A DNA stretch of 64,000 nt from positions 2,375,001 through 2,439,000 of the forward strand of contig NZ_CP084622.1 in the NCBI RefSeq assembly GCF_020422885.1. Reading direction: 5' to 3'. Positions within the stretch are counted from its first letter, which is position 1. Each line of letters begins with the position of its first letter. A program made the translations under genes and the position numbers. This DNA comes from Mesobacillus sp. S13. Its GTDB lineage: Bacteria > Bacillota > Bacilli > Bacillales > Cytobacillaceae. Under the pieces are notes generated by a model. That model searched no databases. It was given only the letters and a program-made list of their open reading frames with translations, and was not told the origin of the DNA. Positions 38,262-45,897 of the stretch are shown here, piece by piece.

Positions 38262-38425
38262 ATTGAAAATCCTCCTTCTTGGTGATTGAATATTGTTAAC
38301 TATCCCCCAATTCTTGTGAAATAAAACTGTTAAAACTCGCAAACTGTCATTTTATGAAACTTATTCCAAACTAGGACGTAATAAATACTATGTCTCCTTC
38401 ATGGAGCTTTTTTTAAAAAAAGCAT

Positions 38426-38454
38426 TTGTCGAATAAAAGGATTATTTATATTTT
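38426..38454 (+). promoter_or_regulatory. Candidate promoter with Spo0A box over the -35
   Basis: TTGTCG, 17 bases, TATTTT. The -35 lies inside TTTGTCGAATAA, which matches the Spo0A-binding sequence known from the abrB promoter. Activation at the -35 by Spo0A is a known arrangement; here it is inference. Confidence 0.35.
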
Positions 38455-38480
38455 TTAATGTACAGGAGGTTAGAACATAA

Positions 38481-39188
38481 ATGGACAAGCAGGAAAAAGT
38501 CATGAATAAAATTGATGAACTTTTGACGGAATTAAGGGCGGGAAGAGCGGAAACATCAACTGCCCTTGCTGCCAATTTCCCAAGAAGTTCGAAGGTAAGC
38601 ACTTTTAGCAGGATCCTGCTCATTTCGCTATTGTTAACATCATTGATTGGTGTTGGAGTCTGGTATGTTACGGGAAGTACAGGAAAAGCTGAATCGACTG
38701 TATTTATTGAACAAGTTCATGGCCTGGCAACACTCGCGACAGCTGAGGCTCATGTAAAGGTAATACTTGAGCAGGAGGATAATGAGTTGTTCGGGGAAAA
38801 AATAAACCTGAATCTTCCTGGCACAAAACGTGAATTGCTTTTAATTGTTCCAGCCACTGTAATTGCAGGTGTAGATTTAGAAGGAATGAACCAGGAAGAC
38901 ATAAAGGTTGATGACGAGAAAAAGATTGTAGAAATTGCATTGCCTCCGGCTGCATTCATTCAAGAGCCATCCATTAAAATGAATGAGGTAAGGACATTTT
39001 CAGATGAAGGCCTTCTACGCGGAAAAGTACAATGGGATCAAGGATTCGATTTAGCTGCTTTAGCTCAGGAAGAAATCAAGAAGGAAGCCATCGATTCAGG
39101 CATTTTACAAAAAGCTGAAACCAATGCTGAAACAGTTTTGAAAGAGTTTTTCGGACATATGGGATATAGGATCATCATAAGTAAATAA
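38481..39188 (+). CDS. DUF4230 membrane-anchored protein
   Basis: A 235-residue protein with a short cytoplasmic head, one membrane helix (about residues 42-66) and an extracytoplasmic domain fitting DUF4230 (RELLLIVPATVIAGVDLEGM and the alternating charged C-terminal helix ending in FFGHMGYRIIIS). Function of the family is unknown. Preceded by an AGGAGG site and by a promoter-like sequence containing a Spo0A-type box. Confidence 0.75.
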   Translation: MDKQEKVMNKIDELLTELRAGRAETSTALAANFPRSSKVSTFSRILLISLLLTSLIGVGVWYVTGSTGKAESTVFIEQVHGLATLATAEAHVKVILEQEDNELFGEKINLNLPGTKRELLLIVPATVIAGVDLEGMNQEDIKVDDEKKIVEIALPPAAFIQEPSIKMNEVRTFSDEGLLRGKVQWDQGFDLAALAQEEIKKEAIDSGILQKAETNAETVLKEFFGHMGYRIIISK

Positions 39189-39351
39189 TAATAATGTTAT
39201 GTAAACATAAATCATTGCCTTAAAAAAAATATCATGCAATCCTTAAATAATTTTTCCTTGCTTGTAAATAGTATTAATGAATCCAATGTTAACAAGAAGA
39301 AGTCGCGACAGAACTTAGCCATTTGACAATATCAAAAATGAGGTGAAATGG

Positions 39352-39492
39352 ATGAGAATTTGCGAAGTATGCGGAAGGAAGGATGTTTCAGAAAACAGGG
39401 AAGAAAAGCTTTTCCAACCCGTGAGGCTTCATGTGTGCGAGTCCTGCAAGCAGGATCGTAAAATGACTCCCTTAGGGGATTGGGCTTTTTAA
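39352..39492 (+). CDS. 46-residue zinc-ribbon protein
   Basis: A very short gene with two CxxC knuckles, CEVCGRK near the start and CESCKQD near residue 32, spaced as in treble-clef or zinc-ribbon folds. It ends in MTPLGDWAF. AGGTG lies before the ATG and a strong terminator begins 5 bases after the stop. Unknown function; it could be an accessory subunit or nucleic-acid-binding miniprotein. Confidence 0.6.
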   Translation: MRICEVCGRKDVSENREEKLFQPVRLHVCESCKQDRKMTPLGDWAF

Positions 39493-39496
39493 AATG

Positions 39497-39525
39497 AATC
39501 CAGGCGCAAAGGCCTGGATTTTTTT
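39497..39525 (+). terminator. Rho-independent terminator
   Basis: AATCCAGGC-GCAAAG-GCCTGGATT followed by T7. Confidence 0.9.
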
Positions 39526-39542
39526 GTGCAAAGATCAAAATC

Positions 39543-39725
39543 CTACCTAGTTTCATCCAAACCGTCTATAGAGACAAGCTGTCTTTCTTCATGGGTTCCT
39601 CTTGGCGAGATGATCGCCATGCTCGAAGTAGAATCGATGCTTTCAATCCAGATCGGTACTCCGTGATAGTGGACAGAGATTTCATTTTCAGCAGCTAATA
39701 TTTCTTTCACACGTTGCAAGTCCAT
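39543..39725 (-). CDS. sspH: H-type small acid-soluble spore protein
   Basis: A 60-residue protein matching SspH in length and pattern: MDLQRVKEIL, NEISVHYHGVPIWIESID and the QLVSIDGL end. SspH is a minor spore-core protein made in the forespore, so the organism forms endospores. The frame extends to 39800, but GGTGAGAAGT before 39725 and the family's N-terminus set the start. Expected to be driven by sigma-G/F; I could not fix the promoter. Confidence 0.88.
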   Translation of the reverse strand: MDLQRVKEILAAENEISVHYHGVPIWIESIDSTSSMAIISPRGTHEERQLVSIDGLDETR

Positions 39726-39909
39726 ACTTCTCACCTCATATTTAAAGTATCCATAGTTAAATGCGGGTATGTATGCGAATGCATAGACAAAGGATGGCAA
39801 ATTAGAAAACCATCATTGATTTCTTATTTTTTCTCTTTGTAAATCCACCTTCATAATTTCTGCATAAATAAATGATATAAATTTCTTAAATATGGGAGGG
39901 AGAAACAGA

Positions 39910-40467
39910 ATGAAACATAACAATAAATTTGTATTGGTAATGATATCAATGACAACAGCTTTATTTTTAACTGCCTGCACTGGTGATCAAGAAAAGTCCA
40001 ATAATGAAAACCACAACAGCCATGCTAATATGGAGCACTCAGGATCAGGAGATTTACCTGCAGGCCTGAAGGAAGCCGCAAATCCAACATACAAAGTTGG
40101 CAGCAAGGCAATCATAACTGACGATCACATGCCTGGCATGGATGGGGCGGAAGCGACGATTGTTGGAGCTTATGACACCACCGTTTACTCCTTATCATAT
40201 GATCCGAAGAATGGGGGAGACCGTGTAGAACGACATGAGTGGGTCATCCATGAGGAATTGCTTGATGCCGGAGCCAAGCCATTAAAGCCAGGGGATGAAG
40301 CAACTATCAATACCAATCATATGGAAGGAATGCAAGGAGCAAAAGCCGTCATCGATACATCCGAAGAAATAACAGTCTATATGGTTGATTTTTCGCCGAC
40401 TGATGGGTCTGAAAAAGTGACCAACCATCAATGGGTGACGGAAGACGAACTTTCTCCTGCAAAGTAA
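39910..40467 (+). CDS. YdhK-family (DUF1541) lipoprotein
   Basis: A 185-residue lipoprotein: basic start, hydrophobic stretch and lipobox FLTAC, then a His/Asn-rich linker and two copies of the DUF1541 module (YKVGSKAIITDDHMPGMDGA and KPGDEATINTNHMEGMQGA), each rich in His and Met and followed by a H(E/Q)W motif. The composition suggests metal (possibly copper) binding outside the membrane, which is inference. GGGAGGGAGAAAC precedes the ATG at 39910. Confidence 0.87.
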   Translation: MKHNNKFVLVMISMTTALFLTACTGDQEKSNNENHNSHANMEHSGSGDLPAGLKEAANPTYKVGSKAIITDDHMPGMDGAEATIVGAYDTTVYSLSYDPKNGGDRVERHEWVIHEELLDAGAKPLKPGDEATINTNHMEGMQGAKAVIDTSEEITVYMVDFSPTDGSEKVTNHQWVTEDELSPAK

Positions 40468-40551
40468 AATTTGCCTATTGCCAAAATCATGCAGGATTGT
40501 CTCTCATTTAGTCAGGGTATATACATATTAAGACTCGAGGAGGGATGAAGC

Positions 40552-40665
40552 ATGAAAAAGTTAATCAAAACGGCTCTAAAGTGGGGTCCTGTTCTTTATC
40601 CAATCGTGAAAAAATTGATGAGTAACAGGAAATCATCCTCAATAAAAACAAGCTATTCGAAATAG
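40552..40665 (+). CDS. 37-residue basic peptide
   Basis: A tiny gene with a very good GAGGAGGGATG ribosome site: [19 protein letters not shown], then a Ser/Lys-rich tail. The first half is an amphipathic, positively charged helix with W-G-P, the rest disordered. Terminator follows at 40675. Could be a small membrane-associated protein; function unknown. Confidence 0.55.
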   Translation: MKKLIKTALKWGPVLYPIVKKLMSNRKSSSIKTSYSK

Positions 40666-40674
40666 ATTTTAACC

Positions 40675-40717
40675 TGACCGCACAGAAGTGAATTTTAACT
40701 TTTGAGCGGTCTTTCTC
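40675..40717 (+). terminator. Rho-independent terminator
   Basis: GACCGC and GCGGTC close a hairpin with an inner AAGT/ACTT stem and T-rich tail, 9 bases after the small peptide gene. Confidence 0.7.
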
Positions 40718-40800
40718 TGTTCAAACAGTTCGTACGTGTGCAGACTATCCCGGCAAATATTTAAGCTTGTAAAATATCTTTATATTTGGGATATTGTTCA

Positions 40801-40809
40801 TGTTATAAT
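40801..40809 (+). promoter_or_regulatory. Extended -10 promoter for the TraB-family gene
   Basis: TGTTATAAT is a full extended -10 (TGnTATAAT) 83 bases upstream of the start; no good -35 is visible. Confidence 0.5.
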
Positions 40810-40891
40810 GGTAAAATGAATCATAAACTATGTTTCGAAATCTATAATACATATAGTTGGCTTACATGGGTCTATTAAAAGGAAGGTATCT

Positions 40892-42058
40892 ATGGGCGAG
40901 GAAAATATTACGAGATTAGAAATGAATGGCAAGGAATACATACTGATTGGAACTGCTCATGTATCTAAACACAGTGCAGAGCAGGTAAAAGAGGTCATTG
41001 AGGCAGAAAGACCGGACTCGGTCTGCGTTGAGTTGGACGAGCAGCGATATCAAACAATCACCGAGGGCTCAAAGTGGCAGGAGATGGATATTATCCAGGT
41101 CATCAAAGAAAAACGAGCCTCCTTATTATTGATGAATCTCGCTATTTCATCTTTCCAAAACCGGATGGCGAAGGAGCTTGGAATCAAAGCAGGGCAGGAA
41201 ATGATTCAGGGAATTGAATCTGCAAAGGAAGTTGGCGCAGAACTTGTGCTCGCTGACCGGAATATCCAGATTACTTTTTCCCGAATCTGGGGCAACCTTG
41301 GTTTGAAAGGAAAAGCTTTACTTTTAAGTCAAATCATCACAAGCATCTTCAGCCGGGACAGCATCTCGGAGGAGGAACTGGAAAAACTGAAGGAACAGGA
41401 TACGATTAATGCGATGCTGAATGAATTCACCGAAACGTTTCCGCGTCTGAAAAAGCCATTGATTGATGAGCGTGACCAGTATCTGGCTCAAAAAATCAAA
41501 GAGGCACCTGGCGAAAAAATCATCGCTGTCCTTGGTGCGGCCCACGTACCGGGAATAAAGGAAGAAATCAAAAAGTCACACGATCTGAAAAAACTTAGAG
41601 CAATTCCGCCGAAATCCAAATGGCCAAAAGTCATAGGCTGGAGCATCCCTGTATTGATTCTGGCTATTATTCTCTATACTTTTTTGGCTAACCCCACTGC
41701 TGGTTTTGCCCAGACTATCAGCTGGATTTTATGGAATGGCAGCCTTTCCGCACTGGGAGCTGCGATCGCCATGGGCCATCCACTGACAATTTTGACTGCT
41801 TTTATAGCTGCGCCGATTACTTCCTTAAATCCTTTGCTTGCCGCAGGCTGGTTTGCAGGATTGACACAGGCGTATATTCGCAGGCCGAGTGTCAAGGACT
41901 TTGAGACATTATCTGAAGATGTATTCAGTGTTAAAGGATTCTGGCGAAATAAGGTCAGCCGTGTATTGCTGATTGTCGTACTTGCGAACCTTGGGAGTTC
42001 CCTCGGAACCTTCATTGGCGGTGCAGATGTAATCAGGGTTTTTATTGAGAATTTATAA
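40892..42058 (+). CDS. TraB/GumN-family membrane protein
   Basis: A 388-residue protein. The N-terminal 240 residues match the TraB domain, with GTAHVSKHSAEQV, VCVELDEQRY, and IAVLGAAHVPGI (the GxxH-type motifs thought to form a metal site). Three or four membrane helices follow (about 250-270, 275-300, 310-330 and 360-380). TraB from enterococcal plasmids lowers pheromone export, and relatives are putative metalloproteases; the chromosomal role is unknown. AAAGGAAGG precedes the ATG. A MITE is inserted 45 bases behind the stop. Confidence 0.87.
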   Translation: MGEENITRLEMNGKEYILIGTAHVSKHSAEQVKEVIEAERPDSVCVELDEQRYQTITEGSKWQEMDIIQVIKEKRASLLLMNLAISSFQNRMAKELGIKAGQEMIQGIESAKEVGAELVLADRNIQITFSRIWGNLGLKGKALLLSQIITSIFSRDSISEEELEKLKEQDTINAMLNEFTETFPRLKKPLIDERDQYLAQKIKEAPGEKIIAVLGAAHVPGIKEEIKKSHDLKKLRAIPPKSKWPKVIGWSIPVLILAIILYTFLANPTAGFAQTISWILWNGSLSALGAAIAMGHPLTILTAFIAAPITSLNPLLAAGWFAGLTQAYIRRPSVKDFETLSEDVFSVKGFWRNKVSRVLLIVVLANLGSSLGTFIGGADVIRVFIENL

Positions 42059-42103
42059 TAAACAGGACGAAATCTACATGATTTCGTTCTTTTTTATTAT
42101 CTT

Positions 42104-42351
42104 GGCTCTGTTAAAGACCAATGTTGTTTTAAAGCCTGTTGATTGTAGTGGAAGGCGCGTAGACTCCTCCGAAAATGCTAACGCATTTCCATCGTGCGTG
42201 GGCGGGTTCGAGGAAGCACAATCAATGTCCTGCGGGATCAGCAAGTCATGGGGAGACCCCGCAGGCGCATAAAGCGCCGAGGAGGCTCCCCGACTGCCCG
42301 CGGAAAGCGAAGCGCCTGGAACGAAAATCAACAGCCGAGTTTAACAGAGCC
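42104..42351. mobile_element. 248-bp MITE with 12-bp terminal inverted repeats and 8-bp target duplications
   Basis: The ends GGCTCTGTTAAA and TTTAACAGAGCC are perfect inverted repeats, and ATTATCTT flanks both sides (42096-42103 and 42352-42359) as an exact 8-bp target duplication. Inside, GCCTGTTGATT / AATCAACAGCC repeats the inversion and GC-rich hairpins follow (CTGCGGG / CCCGCAG, GGCGC / GCGCC). No transposase frame exists, so it is non-autonomous. GG(C/T)TCT ends and 8-bp duplications fit the ISL3 family, which is inference. It occupies the TraB-to-small-membrane-protein gap. Confidence 0.92.
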
Positions 42352-42452
42352 ATTATCTTTAAAAAGTTCAGTAGAAATTTGGCGAAAAAAGAGGATTTTG
42401 GTTACATAATATGGAATTATTTAAGAAGAAACATTTTTTATGGAGTGATAGA

Positions 42453-42665
42453 ATGAACGTTTTAAAACCTGCGTTGTCGATTTCGTTCTTGATACATTTT
42501 CTATATATAATAGGGGTTTTAGTCATTGCTTACTTTGATAACATCATTTTAACGGATTTTCTTCAGAGGGGTATCCCGCTCTTATTGTTATTTTCAACGA
42601 TCCTATTTGCCGCAATTATTAGCCTGATTCTCAAGGCCATCAGCAATACGCATTGGAACAGTTAA
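42453..42665 (+). CDS. Small two-helix membrane protein
   Basis: A 70-residue protein with two hydrophobic helices (about 10-30 and 42-62). GGAGTGATAG supports the ATG at 42453 rather than the longer frame from 42411. It lies about 100 bases downstream of the MITE. Unrecognised. Confidence 0.5.
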   Translation: MNVLKPALSISFLIHFLYIIGVLVIAYFDNIILTDFLQRGIPLLLLFSTILFAAIISLILKAISNTHWNS

Positions 42666-42735
42666 CATGCTCTTGAATAAAACAAAAAAAATCATCCTCA
42701 ATTTGGGGATGACTAGAAGATGAATGAACAATTTG

Positions 42736-42766
42736 GAAGGCGGATTATTTTTTCGCCTTTCTTTTT
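42736..42766 (+). terminator. Rho-independent terminator
   Basis: GAAGGCG ... CGCCTTTC with a T5 tail on the plus strand. It overlaps the 3' end of a small convergent gene. Confidence 0.55.
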
Positions 42767-42843
42767 GCATTCTTTTGGAAATCATTCTGCCGTTCAGCAT
42801 CCTTCTTAAAAGCTTCCATTGCCTTGCTGTACAACAAGCTCAC
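42745..42843 (-). CDS. 32-residue lysine-rich miniprotein
   Basis: GTG start with a well-placed GGGAGGTG. The product is (M)SLLYSKAMEAFKKDAERQ followed by a lysine-rich end. It is one predicted charged helix. The ribosome site and coherent helix argue for a real gene, but length makes it uncertain. Confidence 0.45.
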   Translation of the reverse strand: MSLLYSKAMEAFKKDAERQNDFQKNAKRKAKK

Positions 42844-42960
42844 CTTCAGCACCTCCCTCTATCATTCTTATTACGTTCCTTCCCGATGATTCATGTTCTA
42901 AAACTAAAAATTGAAATAAACTTCCTGAAATTTATCCCTTTTATTATTGGGAAAGTAATT

Positions 42961-42999
42961 CACAAGAAAAGACGCCCAATCAATGATGGACGTCTTTGT
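42961..42999 (-). terminator. Rho-independent terminator
   Basis: On the minus strand AAAGACGTCC ... GGGCGTCTTTT with T-rich tail, 8 bases after the stop of the 51-residue gene. Confidence 0.75.
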
Positions 43000-43006
43000 T
43001 ATTTCG

Positions 43007-43162
43007 TTATTTCTTATTTACTTGTTTTCCGCTTTTTTTCTGGCTCTGTGATTTTGAATTTCCGATCTGGAACTCGGAGCCCAATTCAATATCATTTCTT
43101 TCATCATGCTTTTCTATTTGCTCTCTAGTTTGATCCTTGTTACGCATACCTTGTCTTGCCAT
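43007..43162 (-). CDS. 51-residue hydrophilic protein
   Basis: The product begins MARQGMRNKDQTREQIEKHD and is charged and probably disordered, ending in a Gln/Ser/Lys-rich tail. Composition recalls minor spore proteins, but no family was recognised. A purine-rich AAGTGAG stretch precedes the ATG and a terminator follows. Confidence 0.5.
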   Translation of the reverse strand: MARQGMRNKDQTREQIEKHDERNDIELGSEFQIGNSKSQSQKKSGKQVNKK

Positions 43163-43186
43163 ACACTCATCTCACTTTCTGTTGAT

Positions 43187-43696
43187 TTATCTATTATTAT
43201 GCTCATTTAGGTTTTTATTATTGATAGTCCTATTCGATATTCCCCTCACTACATTGTCATAAAATACCTGGAATCCATATAAAACAAAGGTCTTGATCAA
43301 AAACACTATTGATAATTGAAATTTTGTCAGCCGCACCAATGACACATAACCAAATTTCTTGAAAAAGTCCAAAACATAATAAGTGAATAGTGAGTCAATC
43401 AGGATGTTGACTAATAAATATAAGTTGAATTTTTTATAGGTATATTTCATGATCCAAAATGATCCTATAAAAAAAGGTCCCCATATCAGGGGCAGTTCAC
43501 CTATAACGTTCGGTTTGACCTTGAACGGAAACCACCACCACTTTCTCCTTTCAGCCAATCTTCCTTCAAACATTAAATATATTCCCATGAACAATGTTCC
43601 AGGGAGAAATTTTTTGAACGTTTGTTTACCAAGAAGGGGCAATGAGAGCCAGGGCAGGACAGCCATTAAAAATATGTAAAGTTTTAAGTTTTTCAT
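43187..43696 (-). CDS. CBO0543-like membrane protein
   Basis: A 169-residue protein with four to five hydrophobic helices and the WWWFPFKVKP and GELPLIWGPFFIGSFWIMKY motifs that I associate with the CBO0543 family of small membrane proteins in spore formers. Function unknown. AAAAGGTG before 43696 supports that ATG over the GTG at 43705. Lies directly upstream of the 51-residue gene. Confidence 0.65.
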   Translation of the reverse strand: MKNLKLYIFLMAVLPWLSLPLLGKQTFKKFLPGTLFMGIYLMFEGRLAERRKWWWFPFKVKPNVIGELPLIWGPFFIGSFWIMKYTYKKFNLYLLVNILIDSLFTYYVLDFFKKFGYVSLVRLTKFQLSIVFLIKTFVLYGFQVFYDNVVRGISNRTINNKNLNEHNNR

Positions 43697-43849
43697 TAGC
43701 AACACCTTTTGGAAGAGAATTGAATTTGATTCTTCTTAGTATCTTCAATTTAGGGTAAAAGATGAGTCCATTTAAAAATTTCTGCTGGCCATCATTTCTC
43801 CTTCTTTTGAACAGTAAGTATAAGTAGGGTAAAAGGAGGGGGAAAGGAA

Positions 43850-44662
43850 ATGATTTCTCTGTGGGATGAACAATCATTTTGGCTTGAAATGCTGCGTGAT
43901 CATGCTTATTTTGTCAGGGATGGGTTATCGCCAGCCGAGAGTGAGTATGTAAAAATCGCCAACCAATTCATCGGCTTATATGACAATCTTTTAACAAAGT
44001 TAAAAACAATTCCTCGTGATGCTGGTTACCAGGATAGTCAAATGATTGATTTTTCAAGAAGAGCATGGAAGCTTGCCAAAAATTATTATGATTTTGAAGG
44101 CGCTTTGCAATCGCTCCGTATCGACAATAAAGTCAACTTGAATTTGTCACCTACTTATTTAAACGGTACTTTAAGTGAAAATCAGGAATATTTACGGATA
44201 CTGAGCTATCTAGTAGAAGGCCAGGAACCAGTTCGGCTGTCAATTACACAAATAATGGATCTTTGGCTTGAAGATCAACTTGGTCATGCTGTGCTTTTCG
44301 AAAATCTGCTTGACCCTATTGAAGTGGGTGCAAACATGGCCGCGCAAGAATTCAAAAAAAGGTTCCAGTTATACATCGTCCAAAATCACCACTTAAAAAA
44401 TTATTTAAGGGTAAAACAGCCCGGCTTTGCGCGCCAGCAGGAATTTATCTATGAAGTAGGAAAGACTACACTTGAAATGAATCAGTTCATTAAGCAAATG
44501 GTTGCAAAGTACAAGGAAAATACCATATTAAATAAATCAAATCTCAGGTTCCTGGAACACCACTTCCCAGAAACATGTTACTTTCTTGCGAGTTTAAGTT
44601 ACTATGAACCAAGATTGCAGAAACTGGTTGGTAATTGTTCTTTATCCAAACCATCGTTTTAA
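43850..44662 (+). CDS. DUF2935 protein
   Basis: A 270-residue, all-helical cytoplasmic protein. The start SLWDEQSFWLEMLRDHAYFV and the internal EDQLGHAVLFENLLDP repeat the W/H/E pattern of DUF2935, a ferritin-like four-helix family found in Bacillus and Clostridium spore formers. Conserved His and Glu residues suggest a metal site. Ribosome site AAAGGAGGGGG. Function unknown; terminator follows. Confidence 0.85.
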   Translation: MISLWDEQSFWLEMLRDHAYFVRDGLSPAESEYVKIANQFIGLYDNLLTKLKTIPRDAGYQDSQMIDFSRRAWKLAKNYYDFEGALQSLRIDNKVNLNLSPTYLNGTLSENQEYLRILSYLVEGQEPVRLSITQIMDLWLEDQLGHAVLFENLLDPIEVGANMAAQEFKKRFQLYIVQNHHLKNYLRVKQPGFARQQEFIYEVGKTTLEMNQFIKQMVAKYKENTILNKSNLRFLEHHFPETCYFLASLSYYEPRLQKLVGNCSLSKPSF

Positions 44663-44710
44663 GAATAGGATAATCTGTATTACCGAAAAACAAGAACAAT
44701 GGATTAAGGT

Positions 44711-44740
44711 AACAACGGGTAAACGCCCGTTGTTTTTTTT
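44711..44740 (+). terminator. Rho-independent terminator
   Basis: AACAACGGG-TAAAC-GCCCGTTGTT with a long T run, 48 bases after the DUF2935 gene. Confidence 0.92.
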
Positions 44741-44873
44741 TTGAGGAAATTGAAATTAGTTTTGAAATCTAAATTTTGAAAAAATAAATAGCAATTTGTG
44801 AACATTATGTGACATTTATTTATAAATTCTGTTAATATTAAAATTACATACGAAAAAGTTGGGGGAATGAGAA

Positions 44874-45089
44874 GTGGGAAAACTTCTTTTGTATTTTTAT
44901 TTAATTGTTGGATTGTATTGTCTTGTAAGCGGATTCCTGGCATTGGCATCACACGGATTTCAGCATGCTGTCCTCTCGCTGTTCCTTGCAGCATTTAACT
45001 TTGCGATGTTTTCTTTATTCAGGAAAGAAGGCAAGCTGCCTCGTTTACGTTTGATTAAAGGACGAAAAAACGAGATGGCCAAGATTTAA
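44874..45089 (+). CDS. Small two-helix membrane protein
   Basis: A 71-residue protein starting with GTG behind GGGGGAATGAG. Two hydrophobic helices (3-25, 28-48) are followed by a basic cytoplasmic tail. TTTGTGAACATTATGTGACA upstream (near 44796) resembles redox-type TGTGA boxes, and a small role in respiration is conceivable given the downstream qox operon, but this is inference. Confidence 0.6.
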   Translation: MGKLLLYFYLIVGLYCLVSGFLALASHGFQHAVLSLFLAAFNFAMFSLFRKEGKLPRLRLIKGRKNEMAKI

Positions 45090-45122
45090 AAAAGCGTATT
45101 CTTTTATTCGGAGCAGAGAAGC

Positions 45123-45492
45123 TTCAGACAAAATCCCGGCCGTAGAAGCGAAAGATGTCTGAGTAGGAACAGGTTCGGACAAAATCGAAGACATTCAATC
45201 AAAAGCTGTCTGAAGTAGAGGCAACTTCGGACAAAATTGAAGACATTCAAACGAAAGTTGTCTGAAGTAGAGGCAACTTCGGACAAAATCGAAGACATTC
45301 AAGCGAAAGTTATCCCAAGTAGAGGCAACTTCGGACAAAATTTAAGGCATTCAAGCGAAAGTTGTCCGAAGTAGGGGCAGGTTCGGACAAAATCGAAGGC
45401 ATTCAAGCGAAAGTTGTCCGAAGTAGGGGCAGGTTCGGACAAAATCGAAGGCATTCAAGAACAAGTTGTCCGAAGTAGGAGCAAGTTCGGAC
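45123..45492. repeat. Tandem array B: seven 52-bp units plus a partial unit
   Basis: TTC(G/A)GACA starts fall at 45123, 45174, 45226, 45278, 45330, 45382, 45434 and 45486; after the first (51 bases) every period is exactly 52. The later units carry a perfect inverted repeat TTCGGACAA ... TTGTCCGAA around a 23-base loop ending in GCGAAAG. No unique spacers and no cas genes. The rest of the 45090-45596 gap holds only the qox terminator. Confidence 0.95.
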
Positions 45493-45553
45493 ATAACCCT
45501 ACTGGCACAACCACGAAACAGGTAATCCGGACTTAATCGAAACGAATATGCAT

Positions 45554-45590
45554 ACAAAAAACCAGGCACCCCGAAAGGATGCCTGGTTTC
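45554..45590 (-). terminator. Rho-independent terminator of the qox operon
   Basis: On the minus strand AACCAGGCATCC ... GGGTGCCTGGTT followed by TTTTTG just beyond the qoxD stop. Confidence 0.88.
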
Positions 45591-45596
45591 GTTATT

Positions 45597-45896
45597 TTAA
45601 TGTGAGTGACCTGATGTCATGACCCAGATCGAGCCTGCGACAATGACGACAGCGATAAAGGCTGAATAGAGAATATTGATGTTATTCGTTATTTTATCAT
45701 CGCCTTCATTGATGTGCATGAACATGTATAGCTGGATTCCGGCCTGGAAAACTGCCAGTGTGCCAATGATCCACATTACCGCCTTCATTGAAAGGGAGCT
45801 CTGAAGGGCAATCCATGCTGCGCCGAAGGTCAGTATAAGGGACGTGAAGAATCCAATGACATGGCTGATTGGTAAGCCTTTTGAATGATTATCCAT
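45597..45896 (-). CDS. qoxD: Cytochrome aa3 quinol oxidase subunit IV
   Basis: A 99-residue membrane protein with three helices, of the CyoD/QoxD type, with HVIGFFTSLILTFGAAW and GIQLYMFMHINEGDD, the usual signature. It stabilises assembly of the oxidase. Last gene of qoxABCD; its ATG follows the qoxC stop by one base. Confidence 0.93.
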   Translation of the reverse strand: MDNHSKGLPISHVIGFFTSLILTFGAAWIALQSSLSMKAVMWIIGTLAVFQAGIQLYMFMHINEGDDKITNNINILYSAFIAVVIVAGSIWVMTSGHSH

Positions 45897-45897
45897 A

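Noticed and set aside
42074..42456. Open frames inside the MITE on both strands
   Set aside because: They run across GC-rich hairpins and the terminal repeats and resemble no protein; the element is non-coding.
42724..43128. 134-codon plus-strand frame with many Phe and Leu
   Set aside because: It is the complement of two small minus-strand genes and a terminator; the minus frames have ribosome sites and plausible proteins, the plus one has neither.
45104..45569. Minus-strand frames of 64 and 72 codons in array B
   Set aside because: They are translations of the tandem repeat; a 52-base period is not a multiple of three, so the frame does not encode a repeated peptide, and no ribosome site is seen.
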